A stretch of 64,000 nt of DNA from Pseudomonas iranensis (GCF_014268585.2 NZ_CP077092.1:3658001-3722000), one strand, 5' to 3'; shown: positions 17,255 through 25,428, counted from the first letter of the stretch. Notes: generated from the letters alone by a model not told the origin. Program-made: numbers and translations.

Positions 17255-17569
17255 TCACCCCAACCCCAACCTTCTCCCCACCAAAAAACTCCTCGGCGCA
17301 CCACCATTCAAACTCAATATCGCCACCGTTCCACTCCCCCCCGCGATCACCCCGCTCACCTTGATATCCACCGGTGCGGTCTCATTGGAGAACCACTGCA
17401 ACGCCGGGTTATCGCTTCTCGCCGCGAGCACTTGCGGGGTGGCTGCGGGGGTGTGGGATTCCGCCGAGGTCAGTAGCAGCGACGACCACGTCGCTAGGCC
17501 CACCAGGGCGGCGAGCAGTGCCAGGGCCTGGACGGTTTGCGCCGGGGTGATCCGTGCGGTGAATTTCAT
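17255..17569 (-). CDS. gspC: Type II secretion protein GspC (HxcP-like), 3' end frameshifted
   Basis: Inner-membrane protein linking the platform to the secretin. The product reads 104 residues: a cytoplasmic start MKFTARITPAQT, one membrane helix (about 13-33), a linker, and most of the HR domain (DIKVSGVIAGGSGTVAILSLNGGAPRSFLVG), then stops. Beyond the stop the typical HR end continues in other frames: GEKVGVGVKLVGVEG one frame over, DGVVIERGGE in the third, and ERVRLGVERL back again, ending with TAG at 17151-17153. At least three frame changes in G-runs are needed to restore it, so the gene is either a real pseudogene or affected by homopolymer sequencing errors. It is convergent with gspI. 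Confidence 0.8.
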   Translation of the reverse strand: MKFTARITPAQTVQALALLAALVGLATWSSLLLTSAESHTPAATPQVLAARSDNPALQWFSNETAPVDIKVSGVIAGGSGTVAILSLNGGAPRSFLVGRRLGLG

Positions 17570-17689
17570 GGGTTGTCGCTCCTTGTTGTCCCTGCTGCCA
17601 GCCTACGCGGCAATTCTCTCCGTTTTATTTCACATGCCTTACATGTTCGCCGGGCACGATGGGGTGGGACGCCAAGGAGCGCGCGGGTG

Positions 17690-18136
17690 ATGAGCAGGCA
17701 GCAGGGTTTTACGTTGATCGAGTTGATGGTGGTGCTGGTGATTATTGGGATTGCCAGTGCGGCGATCAGTTTGAGTATCAGGCCTGATCCGTTGCAGTTG
17801 TTGCGCAAGGATGCCGAGCGGGTTGCGCAGTTGTTGCAGGTGGCGCAGGCGGAGGCTCGCGCCGATGGGCGGCCGATTGTGTGGGTGACGGATGCCAAGG
17901 GGTTTCGCTTTGGGCGGCGTGGGAATGATGGCGTGGGGTTTGAGTCGTTCAAGGAGGATGCGCAGTTGCGCCCGCGTGCGTGGCAGAGCCCGAAGGTGGA
18001 GGTGCGTGTGGAACCTCGGCAGACGGTGGTGCTGAATGCCGAGTGGATCAATCCGCCGTTGCGGCTGATTTTGTCTGATGGGGCCAATCGGCTGAGTGTG
18101 CTGCGCGATGGCAGTGGGCGGATCAGTATTCAATGA
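17690..18136 (+). CDS. gspH: Type II secretion minor pseudopilin GspH (HxcV-like)
   Basis: 148 residues with the chosen start MSRQQG directly before the mature pseudopilin start FTLIELMVVLVIIGIASAAI; a longer upstream frame at 17537 would put more than 50 residues before the leader. Glu is at mature position 5. A later region (RPIVWVTDAKGFRFGRRG) is typical of GspH. The stop overlaps the gspJ start by 4 bases. Codon use is rich in TTG and GGG, unlike the CTG/GGC of gspD-M. Confidence 0.9.
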   Translation: MSRQQGFTLIELMVVLVIIGIASAAISLSIRPDPLQLLRKDAERVAQLLQVAQAEARADGRPIVWVTDAKGFRFGRRGNDGVGFESFKEDAQLRPRAWQSPKVEVRVEPRQTVVLNAEWINPPLRLILSDGANRLSVLRDGSGRISIQ

Positions 18137-18741
18137 AGACTCAGCAAGGGTTCACTCTGATCGAGGTGATGGTCGCGATTCTGCTGATGGCGGTGGTGAG
18201 TCTGATTGCCTGGCGCGGGCTGGACAGTGTGACGCGGGCGGACAGTCATTTGCAGGCGAGCAGTGAGCAGAGCGATGAGTTGTTGCGGGTGTTGAATCAG
18301 TTGCAGCGGGATGTGGACATGCGCGCGGGGGTGGAGTTGAGCGAGCCGCGCAAGGTCGGGGCTGAGGATGAGGCGCCGACCGCGCCGCCGGCGGTGACGG
18401 TGCGCAGTAGTGATAGCAAGGGGTTTCGGCTGGACATTATTCGTAGCGCGGCGGATCAGCCAGGGGCGTTGCAGCGGGTTCGGTGGTGGGTCAAGGGCGA
18501 TACGTTGTATCGGGCGGTGGCTGAGGCGCGCAGTCGCTATCCGTTGCCGGCGCCTGGGAATGGGGTTGCGGTGTTGAGTGAGGTGAGTGACGTGCAGGTG
18601 CGGGTTTGGGAGGTGGATAAGGGATGGCGGCAGTTGAGCGGGAATCGGCGGGAGGATCCGTTGGGGTTGGAGATTCGTTTGAGTCGGCAGACGGCGCAGG
18701 GGGTTGAGCGGTATCGGCAGGTCATTGGGTTGTTGCAATAG
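18133..18741 (+). CDS. gspJ: Type II secretion minor pseudopilin GspJ (HxcW-like)
   Basis: 202 residues. The leader MKTQQG precedes FTLIEVMVAILLMAVVSLIA. The conserved WRGLDSVTRAD and RVRWWVKGDTLYR (residues about 110-125) are GspJ features, and the length matches the family. It is expected to form the pseudopilus tip complex with GspI and GspK. The ATG overlaps the gspH stop (ATGA). In P. aeruginosa, hxcW adjoins vreR; here a REP array and the vreR-like gene follow convergently, preserving that neighbourhood. Confidence 0.92.
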   Translation: MKTQQGFTLIEVMVAILLMAVVSLIAWRGLDSVTRADSHLQASSEQSDELLRVLNQLQRDVDMRAGVELSEPRKVGAEDEAPTAPPAVTVRSSDSKGFRLDIIRSAADQPGALQRVRWWVKGDTLYRAVAEARSRYPLPAPGNGVAVLSEVSDVQVRVWEVDKGWRQLSGNRREDPLGLEIRLSRQTAQGVERYRQVIGLLQ

Positions 18742-18754
18742 CCGGATCACCGCG

Positions 18755-19145
18755 GTTTTTTTGTAGGAGTGAGCCTGCTCGTGAGTGCGGTGGGTCAGTC
18801 AGCATTGTTGTTACTGGTAGACCGCTTTCGCGAGCAAGCTCGCTCCCACAATTGGGTTGGGGGCGGTCAGTTGCAGGTTGGGTGGCTGTTAGGCCGTCAT
18901 CGCTGGCAAGCCAGCTCCCACAGAGATCGAGTGCGACCGGAAGATATTGGTCAGCTGGGCAACCGCTTTCGCGAGCAGGCTCGCTCCCACAATTGGGTTG
19001 GGGGCGGTCAGTTGCAGGTTGGTTGGCTGTTAGGCCGTTATCGCTGGCAAGCCAGCTCCCACAGGGATCGAGTGCGACCGGAAGATATTGGTCAGTTGGG
19101 CAACCGCTTTCGCGAGCAGGCTCGCTCCCACAGGGGATCTGTGTG
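18755..19145. repeat. Tandem REP array, 141 bp period
   Basis: The landmark CCGCTTTCGCGAGC starts at 18822, 18963 and 19104, exactly 141 bases apart. Each unit contains one GCGAGC(A/T)(A/G)GCTCGC hairpin and one GCTGGCAAGCCAGC hairpin with identical spacer DNA; the third unit is partial. It sits between the convergent gspJ and vreR-like genes. Confidence 0.93.
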
Positions 19146-19155
19146 TGGCAGGCAG

Positions 19156-20094
19156 TTAGCTGAGGACGACCACGCCGCCGGGGAGTTCGGTGCATTTGAC
19201 GCCGTAGGCATCGCGGATCAGCAAGGCGACGCCGGCGAGTTGGTCGAGGTTGAAGCGGGCCTGGACGCGGCGTTGGCCGAGTTCGCGGTTGAGCAGCAGG
19301 AGCATGCCGGGGCGGTAGCGGTTGATTTCGTCGATCATCTGGCTGAGGGTGGCGCCGTTGAACACCAGCACTTGTTGGCGCCAGTTCATCACGGCGGCGG
19401 TGTCGACGGTTTGTACGTTGCCGATTTGCCGTGCGTCGTAGGTGACTTGCTGGCCCGCTTCGAGGCGCAGGTTGCGGCCGTCGATGGCGACGTCGACCGT
19501 GCCGTCGAGGCAGGTCACGCAGACTTGCTGGTCGGTGTTGCGCAGGTTGAAGCGCGCCTGGCTGGCGCGCAACCACCCTGCCCCGGCCTGCATCGCCAGT
19601 GGCAGGCGTGCGGTTTGCACTTCGACTTCGCCGCTGACCAGTTCAAAGCCCTGCACGCCGTTTTCGACGCTGCGCTGGTTGATGCGGGTCTGGGTGTTGA
19701 GTTCGAGGCTGACGCCTTGCGCCGGTTCAACCCGGCGCTGCTGGCCGACTTCGGTGATGTAGTCGGCGCCCAGTCCTTCGAAGCCACCGGGAATCGTGCC
19801 GCGCACCAGCAGGAATGCGGCGGATGCCGCAATCGCGCCGCCGAGAAATGCCCGTCGACCGAAGCCGCGTCGGCCCTGCACGGCTTCGGCGGCCGGTTGC
19901 AGGTGATGCCATAGCCGCTTGGCTTCTTCGAAGGCCCGGGCGTGTTCGCCACTCTGCGCGCACCATTCGCGCAGGGCGCGGGCGTCGGCGACAGTGGCAC
20001 GGCCCGAGGTCAGCAGGATCAGCCAGTCGTGGGCTTCGCTGTGCAGAGACTCGGTGGCCGAGGGCTCGGCGGGTTTCAGTCGAAAGATGTTCAA
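19156..20094 (-). CDS. vreR: FecR-family anti-sigma/sigma regulator (VreR-like)
   Basis: 312 residues. The N-terminal cytoplasmic domain (EAHDWLILLTSGRATVADARALREWC) is followed by one membrane segment (about 85-105, RRAFLGGAIAASAAFLLV) and a periplasmic FecR domain (VSLELNTQTRINQ; FELVSGEVEVQ), then a C-terminal STN-like part (LDQLAGVALLIRDAYGVKC). This is the standard cell-surface-signalling anti-sigma architecture. It lies 32 bases downstream of the ECF sigma gene. In P. aeruginosa, VreR pairs with VreI and VreA (PUMA3) beside the hxc genes, so the same role is inferred. Confidence 0.88.
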   Translation of the reverse strand: MNIFRLKPAEPSATESLHSEAHDWLILLTSGRATVADARALREWCAQSGEHARAFEEAKRLWHHLQPAAEAVQGRRGFGRRAFLGGAIAASAAFLLVRGTIPGGFEGLGADYITEVGQQRRVEPAQGVSLELNTQTRINQRSVENGVQGFELVSGEVEVQTARLPLAMQAGAGWLRASQARFNLRNTDQQVCVTCLDGTVDVAIDGRNLRLEAGQQVTYDARQIGNVQTVDTAAVMNWRQQVLVFNGATLSQMIDEINRYRPGMLLLLNRELGQRRVQARFNLDQLAGVALLIRDAYGVKCTELPGGVVVLS

Positions 20095-20126
20095 ACGCGC
20101 AAATTCTCAACGGATTAATCGGGTCA

Positions 20127-20678
20127 CTATTCGCTAGACGGTTTTCCGGCCCCGCGACCGAACCGCTGAAACACTTTTCTTTCCAGTTTCGCTGCGCAGA
20201 AGCCCAACGCGGCTTTGATTTCCTTTTCAACCATGCGCGTGGAAATGCCGAAACGCTGGGAGATTTCCAGGTGTGGCGCCTCTTCCAGCCGCGCGGCGAT
20301 AAAGATCCGCCGACGCCGTGCGGGCAGTTCGTACAAGGCGCTGAGCAGGGCCTGCATCTCCTTTTGCCCACCGACCACCCGCGCCGGGTCGAGGGCTTCG
20401 TCGCCCAGTTGCAGCAGTTCCTCGACTTCGGTGCCGGTGAGCAGGCGCGCATCGGCCTGACGGCGGTCGGCGGCGATGTTCAGGGCCATGCGATACAGGT
20501 AGGCGTTGGGCTTGAGCAGGTTCGGCGGGGTTTCCATGCGATCGACCCGCAGCCAGGTTTCGTGCAGCACGTCGTTGGCCAGGTCCTCGGAACCGAGGCG
20601 GCGGCGCAGGCGCACGCGAAAATCCTCGTAGGAGCTGAGGAACAACTGGCCCATCACGCTTTGTCCGGCGTCTTTCAT
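20127..20678 (-). CDS. vreI: ECF sigma factor (VreI-like)
   Basis: The start at MKDAGQSVMGQLF gives 183 residues; its ATG overlaps the stop of the STN-domain gene (ATGA at 20675-20678), with AAGGAG upstream. Region 2 reads LANDVLHETWLRVDR, NAYLYRMALNIAADRR; region 4 has LPARRRRIFIAARLEE and the recognition helix FGISTRMVEKEIKAAL, as in FecI-type sigma factors. By analogy with P. aeruginosa VreI it should activate the adjacent T2SS genes; the order A-I-R is the same. Confidence 0.9.
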   Translation of the reverse strand: MKDAGQSVMGQLFLSSYEDFRVRLRRRLGSEDLANDVLHETWLRVDRMETPPNLLKPNAYLYRMALNIAADRRQADARLLTGTEVEELLQLGDEALDPARVVGGQKEMQALLSALYELPARRRRIFIAARLEEAPHLEISQRFGISTRMVEKEIKAALGFCAAKLERKVFQRFGRGAGKPSSE

Positions 20679-21436
20679 CCCCCGGAAACTCCTTCCCATC
20701 TCGTGCATTCCATGCGTTTCCCTGACGACTCCGGTAACAACAGCAACGTGACCGGCTGGCGCAAGGCGCTGGGCGTCGGCCGATCGATTGTGAGGTTGCG
20801 AAAACTCTCCACCAGCGCGTTATCGCGCCGTACATCGCCGGTCGAAGTGACCAACCGGTTGTGCTGCACCACGCCGTCGCGCCCGACCCACACCTGCAAC
20901 ACCGCGCGATAACTGCCCGGCCGGGTCAGCGGCGAAAGGCACAGCTTGCGCTCGATCGCCGCTTGCACCGCCGTCGCATAACTGCGGTTGACCGCGACAG
21001 CGGCCGGCGTGGGTTTGTCCGTCGGCACTGGCAGGTCTTCCACCTGCGCCGCTTGCAGGGTGAACGCGTCGGCGCGGGCGTAGCGCGCCATCAACCCGGT
21101 GCCGCCGAGCAGATGACGCAAGGCGTCGGCGGCGGTGAATTCGCCATCCACGGGGAGGGAGCGGCGGCCCCGGCTCAACTGGCTGTCGACCAGCACGGCA
21201 ACGCCCGTGGCGCGGCTGTATTGATCCAACGCCCGAGCGAGTTCCTGCGCGGGGATGTGCAAGGTCATGCGCATGTCCGCCGCTGCCGGATCAGCATGGG
21301 CTGCGCTGGCCAGCAGACCGAGCAACCACCCCAGACCCGCGCGGCGCACAAGCGTCGCCGAGCGCTGAAGACTGATCCGCGAACTGCCTCGCTGCACGAC
21401 TGGCGCACCCCTGAAAATCGCTATCCTGCGGGGCAT
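20675..21436 (-). CDS. vreA: STN-domain periplasmic signalling protein (VreA-like)
   Basis: 253 residues from the ATG at 21436. A signal peptide ends near LLASAAHA, followed by an STN domain (LHIPAQELARALDQYSRATGVAVLVD, GEFTAADALRHLLGGTGL) and a C-terminal TonB-like domain (SYRAVLQVWVGRDGVVQHNRLVTSTGD). There is no TonB-dependent beta-barrel, matching P. aeruginosa VreA, the unusual receptor-like component of PUMA3. A PHO-box-like sequence lies 3 bases upstream of this ATG. If it is functional, transcription would start inside the frame, and a GTG at 21349, which gives a compact signal peptide, is a better start. Confidence 0.82.
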   Translation of the reverse strand: MPRRIAIFRGAPVVQRGSSRISLQRSATLVRRAGLGWLLGLLASAAHADPAAADMRMTLHIPAQELARALDQYSRATGVAVLVDSQLSRGRRSLPVDGEFTAADALRHLLGGTGLMARYARADAFTLQAAQVEDLPVPTDKPTPAAVAVNRSYATAVQAAIERKLCLSPLTRPGSYRAVLQVWVGRDGVVQHNRLVTSTGDVRRDNALVESFRNLTIDRPTPSALRQPVTLLLLPESSGKRMECTRWEGVSGG

Positions 21437-21438
21437 TT

Positions 21439-21456
21439 ATGACTCTGGTATGACGG
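21439..21456 (-). promoter_or_regulatory. Possible PHO box upstream of the vreA-like gene
   Basis: On the minus strand two 7-base repeats, CCGTCAT and GAGTCAT, are separated by 4 bases, matching the PhoB direct-repeat layout (CTGTCAT consensus; 6/7 and 5/7 matches). P. aeruginosa vreAIR and hxc respond to phosphate starvation. The site is unusually close to the annotated ATG. Confidence 0.5.
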
Positions 21457-21547
21457 GCGGTGCAAAAAAACCATCACGGGTTTTGCGCCGCGCTTGCACT
21501 AGACTCAAACCCCAGAGCGGCCCATTCGGGCGGGCCAGGAGGCGGAC

Positions 21548-21850
21548 ATGAAAACGCGGTGGATGTGGGTCTTGCTGATGACGGTGGGCGCGGCGCAGGC
21601 GGAGGAGCCGCTGGGTTGTGTCGAGGTCACGGTCGGCGGTTACAAGGCGCCGAATTACGATTGCCTGAGCCAGCAGATGGGCAACAACCCTGACGGCGCG
21701 GCGGCGGCGCAGAAGAACATGGAAGCGTTGAATGTGCCGGTGCACAAGCGACCGCCGAATCAGGTCGGACTGGCGACCCCGGCGGCGACCAGTACGCGGA
21801 TGGGCAATACGTTTGGCACCTCAGTGAAACCGCAGCGGCCGCCGCAGTGA
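21548..21850 (+). CDS. Small exported protein of unknown function
   Basis: 100 residues with a clear signal peptide (MKTRWMWVLLMTVGAAQA). The mature part contains two cysteines (GCVEV and YDCLSQQM) that could form a disulfide, and a proline-rich C-terminus (VKPQRPPQ). An AGGAGGC ribosome binding site precedes the ATG. It is divergent from the vreA-like gene, so it may belong to the same phosphate/T2SS regulatory neighbourhood, but no function can be assigned. Confidence 0.7.
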   Translation: MKTRWMWVLLMTVGAAQAEEPLGCVEVTVGGYKAPNYDCLSQQMGNNPDGAAAAQKNMEALNVPVHKRPPNQVGLATPAATSTRMGNTFGTSVKPQRPPQ

Positions 21851-21854
21851 AGGA

Positions 21855-21965
21855 CTGATCGTTCCCACGCTCCTGCGTGGGAATGCAGCCCGGGACGCTC
21901 TGCGTCCCATTGGAACGCGGAGCGTCCCTTGAGGCATTCCCACGCGGAGCGTGGGAACGATCGGC
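21855..21965. repeat. REP pair (CCCACGCTCTGCGTGGG family)
   Basis: Two inverted copies of a REP element with stem CCCACGC/GCGTGGG, flanking an inner GACGCTC/GAGCGTC inverted repeat. The same family occurs at 46860-46965, 47625-47735, 47825-47860 and 49820-49925. Confidence 0.9.
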
Positions 21966-22006
21966 GTTTACCTCTTCTTTCTCTCGTTTTGTTTTTACGA
22001 CGCAAC

Positions 22007-22447
22007 TCAATCGCTCGGGGTCTGGCGGAAGCTGACGGCCAAGCGATTCCAGCTATTGATCGTGCTGACCGCAACCGTCAAGTCCACCAGTTCACCTTCA
22101 TCAAATTGCTCGCGCGCCTGTTGGTAAACGTCATCCGGCACGTGGCTTTCGGCCAACAGCGTCACCGCCTCGGCCCAGGCTAGCGCCGCGCGTTCGCGGG
22201 GGTTGAAGAAGTTGCTGTCGCGCCACACCGCGATCGCATACAAGCGCCGATCACTCTCCCCGGCTCGCCGCGCGTCCACCGAATGCATGTCAGTGCAGAA
22301 TGCGCAGCCGTTGAGTTGCGAAGCGCGGATCCGGATCAATTGCAGCAGCGGCGCTTCGATACTCAGGTTGGCGGTCAGCGCCTCCATGGCAAGCATCGCT
22401 TTCATCGCCTTGGGCGACGCGTTGTAGTAATCCAGACGCAGGGACAT
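22007..22447 (-). CDS. Carboxymuconolactone decarboxylase-family (AhpD-like) protein
   Basis: 146 residues with the family signature NGCAFCTDMHSVDAR, in which the CxxC pair and the following His form the AhpD-like redox/proton-relay site. The rest is helical (ERAALAWAEAVTLL; VDLTVAVSTINSWNRLAV). Such proteins are usually peroxidase- or decarboxylase-like and often sit beside a MocR- or LysR-type regulator. Here a MocR regulator is divergent across a 440-base gap and is a candidate controller. Confidence 0.88.
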   Translation of the reverse strand: MSLRLDYYNASPKAMKAMLAMEALTANLSIEAPLLQLIRIRASQLNGCAFCTDMHSVDARRAGESDRRLYAIAVWRDSNFFNPRERAALAWAEAVTLLAESHVPDDVYQQAREQFDEGELVDLTVAVSTINSWNRLAVSFRQTPSD

Positions 22448-22890
22448 GGCGCGGCTCTCGGCAGGCGGAATGATGAGTTCACGGTACGGGCTGTGCAGGC
22501 TGTGTTACAGCCCCAATTCCACGAATTTCGGCTACACCACTGAACCTCGGCCAAACGCAATATCTGTGGGAGCGAGCTTGCTCGCGAAAGCGGTTTCCCA
22601 GACAAATATTCATCCACTGCACCACCGCCATCGCTGGCAAGCCAGCTCCCACAAGGTTTAACGTCGTTCACAAGATTTGTGCACGCCGCAAAAACTGTGG
22701 GAGCTGGCTTGCCAGCGATAGCGGAGTGTCAGACAACGAATCTGTTCAATGACCCACCGCCTTCGCGAGCAGGCTCGCTCCCACAGGGACTTGCGCCAAT
22801 TTGCGGTTTTTACTCCACGCAACTACTGCCAAAAGCCCAACAACGCTAATCTGACCGACACCTCACTCAACACCCGGGAGCCTCGTCGGT
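22448..22890. repeat. Intergenic with four REP hairpins of two families
   Basis: No gene is visible. Hairpins with cores GCGAGC..GCTCGC at 22562-22590 and 22761-22785 alternate with GCTGGCAAGCCAGC-type hairpins at 22632-22653 and 22700-22722. Promoters of the divergent flanking genes should lie at the edges. Confidence 0.8.
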
Positions 22891-24324
22891 ATGGAACTTC
22901 ATGTCGTGATCAACGGCCGCAAGGATCTTGCCGGCCAGCTGTATCAGCAGTTGCGCGCGGCGATTGAATCCGGGCGACTGGCGGCGGGTACGCAGTTGCC
23001 GCCGAGTCGCTTGCTGGCCGAGCAATTGGGCATCTCGCGCAAGACCATTTCCGACACCTATGCGCAGCTGACCTACGAAAATTTCCTCACCGGGGTGATT
23101 GGCAAAGGCACCTATGTCAACGCCCGCCCGGCGCAGGTGCAGCGCAAGCAGAGCCACACCGAGCTGGCCAGTGCCGAGGTGATCGAGAGCTGGCGCAATC
23201 TGCCGGTGTTCCTCCGTCACCCGACGCTGCAAGGTTCGCTGCGCTACGACTTCATCGGTGGCGCCACCAGCAAAGCCCAGTTCCCCCACGACGACTGGCG
23301 CCGCTGCGTCGCCCATGCGATGCGGCAGATGGCGCAGTCGAAAGGTTTCTACAGCGTCGCCGAAGGCTTGCCGGCGCTGCGCAATGCGATCGCCCGGCAC
23401 ATCGCCTTTTCTCGTGGCATCAACTGTCAGGACGAGGACATCGTGGTGTGCAACGGCGCGCAACAAGCGCTGGACCTGATTGCTCGCGTACTGACCCGCC
23501 CCGGCAGTCTGGTGGCGATGGAAGATCCGGGCTATCCACCCGCGCGCTTGCTGTTCGGCACACACGGCGCCGAAGTGGTCGGGGTGCCGGTGGATGCCGA
23601 GGGTATTCAGGTCGAGCAGATTCCCGATGGCACGCGGCTGATTTATGTCACGCCGTCGCACCAGTTTCCGCTGGGCATGGCGATGAGTCAGGCGCGCCGC
23701 GAGGCCCTGCTTGCCCGTGCCTATGAGCTCGGCGCGATCATCATCGAAGACGATTACGACAGTGAATTCCGCTACGAGGGCCGGCCTACCGACTCGCTGT
23801 ACAACCTCGATCAGCGCGGTATCGTCGCCTACGTCGGCACCTTCTCGAAAACCTTGCTGCCGGAGTTGCGCCTGGGCTACGCGATCCTGCCGCCGTCGAT
23901 CATCGAAGCGGTGATTCGCGCCAAGCAGTTGACCGATCTGCACGCCTCGACCCTGCCGCAATGGGCGCTGGCCAAGTTCATCGCCGAAGGTTGCCTGCTC
24001 AAGCACATCCGCCGCTGCCACACGATCTACGCGCAACGCCGCGAACGCATCCTGGAGCGCATGGCGACGGATCTGGCGCCATGGCTGCAAGCCGTGCCGG
24101 CCAGTGCCGGATTTCACATGGCGGTGTTCTGCAAGGTGCCGATCGATTTGCCGCTGGTCATCGAGCTGGCAAAAAAGGTCGAGGTCGGCCTGTATGCGAT
24201 CAGTGGTTTCTACTACCAGCAGCCGGCGAAAGAAGGCCTGTATTTCGGCTTCGGCGCCATCGAAACCCTCGACATCGACATCGCCCTCGATCGCCTGCGC
24301 GACATCCTCGAACAGCTGTCATGA
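22891..24324 (+). CDS. MocR/PdxR-type regulator (GntR HTH plus aminotransferase fold)
   Basis: 477 residues. The N-terminal GntR winged helix (GQLYQQLRAAIESGRLAAG, LPPSRLLAEQLGISRKTISDTY) is followed by a fold-type I aminotransferase-like domain from about residue 110. The PLP lysine lies in VGTFSKTLLPELRLGY, with IIEDDYDSEFRY upstream and FGFGAIE near the end. Proteins of this kind bind PLP or related amino compounds and regulate nearby genes. The target is unknown; the divergent AhpD-like gene is the nearest candidate. Confidence 0.93.
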   Translation: MELHVVINGRKDLAGQLYQQLRAAIESGRLAAGTQLPPSRLLAEQLGISRKTISDTYAQLTYENFLTGVIGKGTYVNARPAQVQRKQSHTELASAEVIESWRNLPVFLRHPTLQGSLRYDFIGGATSKAQFPHDDWRRCVAHAMRQMAQSKGFYSVAEGLPALRNAIARHIAFSRGINCQDEDIVVCNGAQQALDLIARVLTRPGSLVAMEDPGYPPARLLFGTHGAEVVGVPVDAEGIQVEQIPDGTRLIYVTPSHQFPLGMAMSQARREALLARAYELGAIIIEDDYDSEFRYEGRPTDSLYNLDQRGIVAYVGTFSKTLLPELRLGYAILPPSIIEAVIRAKQLTDLHASTLPQWALAKFIAEGCLLKHIRRCHTIYAQRRERILERMATDLAPWLQAVPASAGFHMAVFCKVPIDLPLVIELAKKVEVGLYAISGFYYQQPAKEGLYFGFGAIETLDIDIALDRLRDILEQLS

Positions 24325-24447
24325 GCCGTTGGTATAAGGCTTTTACCGCCGATTGGTTATTGGTGATTCACGGCGGCAGGCCTATTCTGCACAGGCGTTA
24401 CCCCTCAATGAGCAGGATTCGTCCGGCCTGATTCAGGAGTGTGAGCA

Positions 24448-24741
24448 ATGTCCAACGAAGTGATCAACACGGTTGAGGTCAAGGCGGTTGCGGGCCGCTC
24501 GGAAGAGCTTGGCAAGCAATTGCAGAAGATCGTCGATACCCTGCGCGAAACCCCGGGCTGCGATTCCTACCTGGTCGACCGCTGCCCCGAGGACAGCCAC
24601 CGCTGGACGGTCAGCGCGCGCTGGCAGTCGGAAGCGGCAATGCAGGCGCATTTCAACCGGCCCGAGGCACAGGGGTTCATCGACCTGATCGACAGCCGCC
24701 TGGCCAATAGCGTGGATTTCAACAGCTTTCCCATCGTCTGA
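24448..24741 (+). CDS. Antibiotic biosynthesis monooxygenase (ABM) domain protein
   Basis: 97 residues of a single ABM-type dimeric alpha/beta barrel domain (NTVEVKAVAGRSEELGKQLQKI, then CDSYLVDRCPEDSHRWTVSARWQSEAAMQAHF). Relatives are cofactor-free quinol monooxygenases or small stress proteins. An AGGAGTG ribosome binding site precedes the ATG. It stands alone, 120 bases after the MocR regulator on the same strand. Confidence 0.85.
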   Translation: MSNEVINTVEVKAVAGRSEELGKQLQKIVDTLRETPGCDSYLVDRCPEDSHRWTVSARWQSEAAMQAHFNRPEAQGFIDLIDSRLANSVDFNSFPIV

Positions 24742-24742
24742 A

Positions 24743-24848
24743 CCGGCCTCTTCGCGAGCAAGCTCGCTCCCACAGGGTTATTTGTTGTTCACAAGATGGG
24801 TGAGCAACCGCAGAACCTGTGGGAGCGAGCTTGCTCGCGAAGGCGATT
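24743..24848. repeat. REP pair (GCGAGC..GCTCGC family)
   Basis: Two inverted REP hairpins at 24748-24773 and 24818-24843, with a short spacer, between the ABM gene and the cupin gene. Confidence 0.9.
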
Positions 24849-24970
24849 TGCGCCGCACCGAAATCCTTCCGAGGCCAATTGGTCACCTGATCTTCGCGAA
24901 TATTGGCCGTTTGAACCGGCCACATTGCGGCCTACTGTGAGCACACCCCAACCATCACAGGTAACCCGCC

Positions 24971-25372
24971 ATGAAAGCCCTGCACCTCGTCGCCGCCGCC
25001 CTCGCCTTCACCCTCTCCGCCTCGGCAATGGCTCACGATCCGTCCGAGAAAATCACCATTCTGCAGGAACAACTGCTGAAAAACGCCCCCGGCAAGAAAG
25101 CCATGATGATCGAAGTCGACTACCAGCCCGGGCAATCCTCAATCGCCCATAAGCACGAAGGTACGGCGATGGCTTACGTACTCGACGGCGAGGTGATTTC
25201 ACAGGTCAAGGGCGAAAAAGCGATCACTTACAAGAAGGGCCAGTTCTGGTACGAGCCGGCCGGTTCCGAGCATCTGGTGTCGAAAAACGCCAGTTCGACC
25301 AAGCCGGCCAAGTTGCTGGTGTTCATGGTGCTGGCCCCGGATGAGCAGGTGCTGATCCCGCTGGACAACTGA
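24971..25372 (+). CDS. Exported cupin-domain protein
   Basis: 133 residues with a signal peptide ending SASAMA and a single cupin barrel: motif 1 SIAHKHEGTAMAYVLDGEV, motif 2 GQFWYEPAGSEHLVSKNAS. The metal ligands His, His, Glu (HKHEG) and a later His are present. Periplasmic single-domain cupins of this type have no assigned reaction. A rho-independent terminator follows at 25397-25428, so the gene is monocistronic. Confidence 0.87.
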   Translation: MKALHLVAAALAFTLSASAMAHDPSEKITILQEQLLKNAPGKKAMMIEVDYQPGQSSIAHKHEGTAMAYVLDGEVISQVKGEKAITYKKGQFWYEPAGSEHLVSKNASSTKPAKLLVFMVLAPDEQVLIPLDN

Positions 25373-25396
25373 TGGCTGCGTGACCAGCCATAAACG

Positions 25397-25428
25397 AAAG
25401 GCGCGAATCGAGCATTTGCGCCTTTTTT
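25397..25428 (+). terminator. Rho-independent terminator of the cupin gene
   Basis: Stem AAAGGCGC/GCGCCTTT with a 13-base loop, followed by a run of T's, 24 bases after the stop. Confidence 0.85.

Noticed and set aside
18722..19576. Long frame through the 141 bp REP array
   Set aside because: Arises from the repeat sequence and the antisense of the FecR-like gene.
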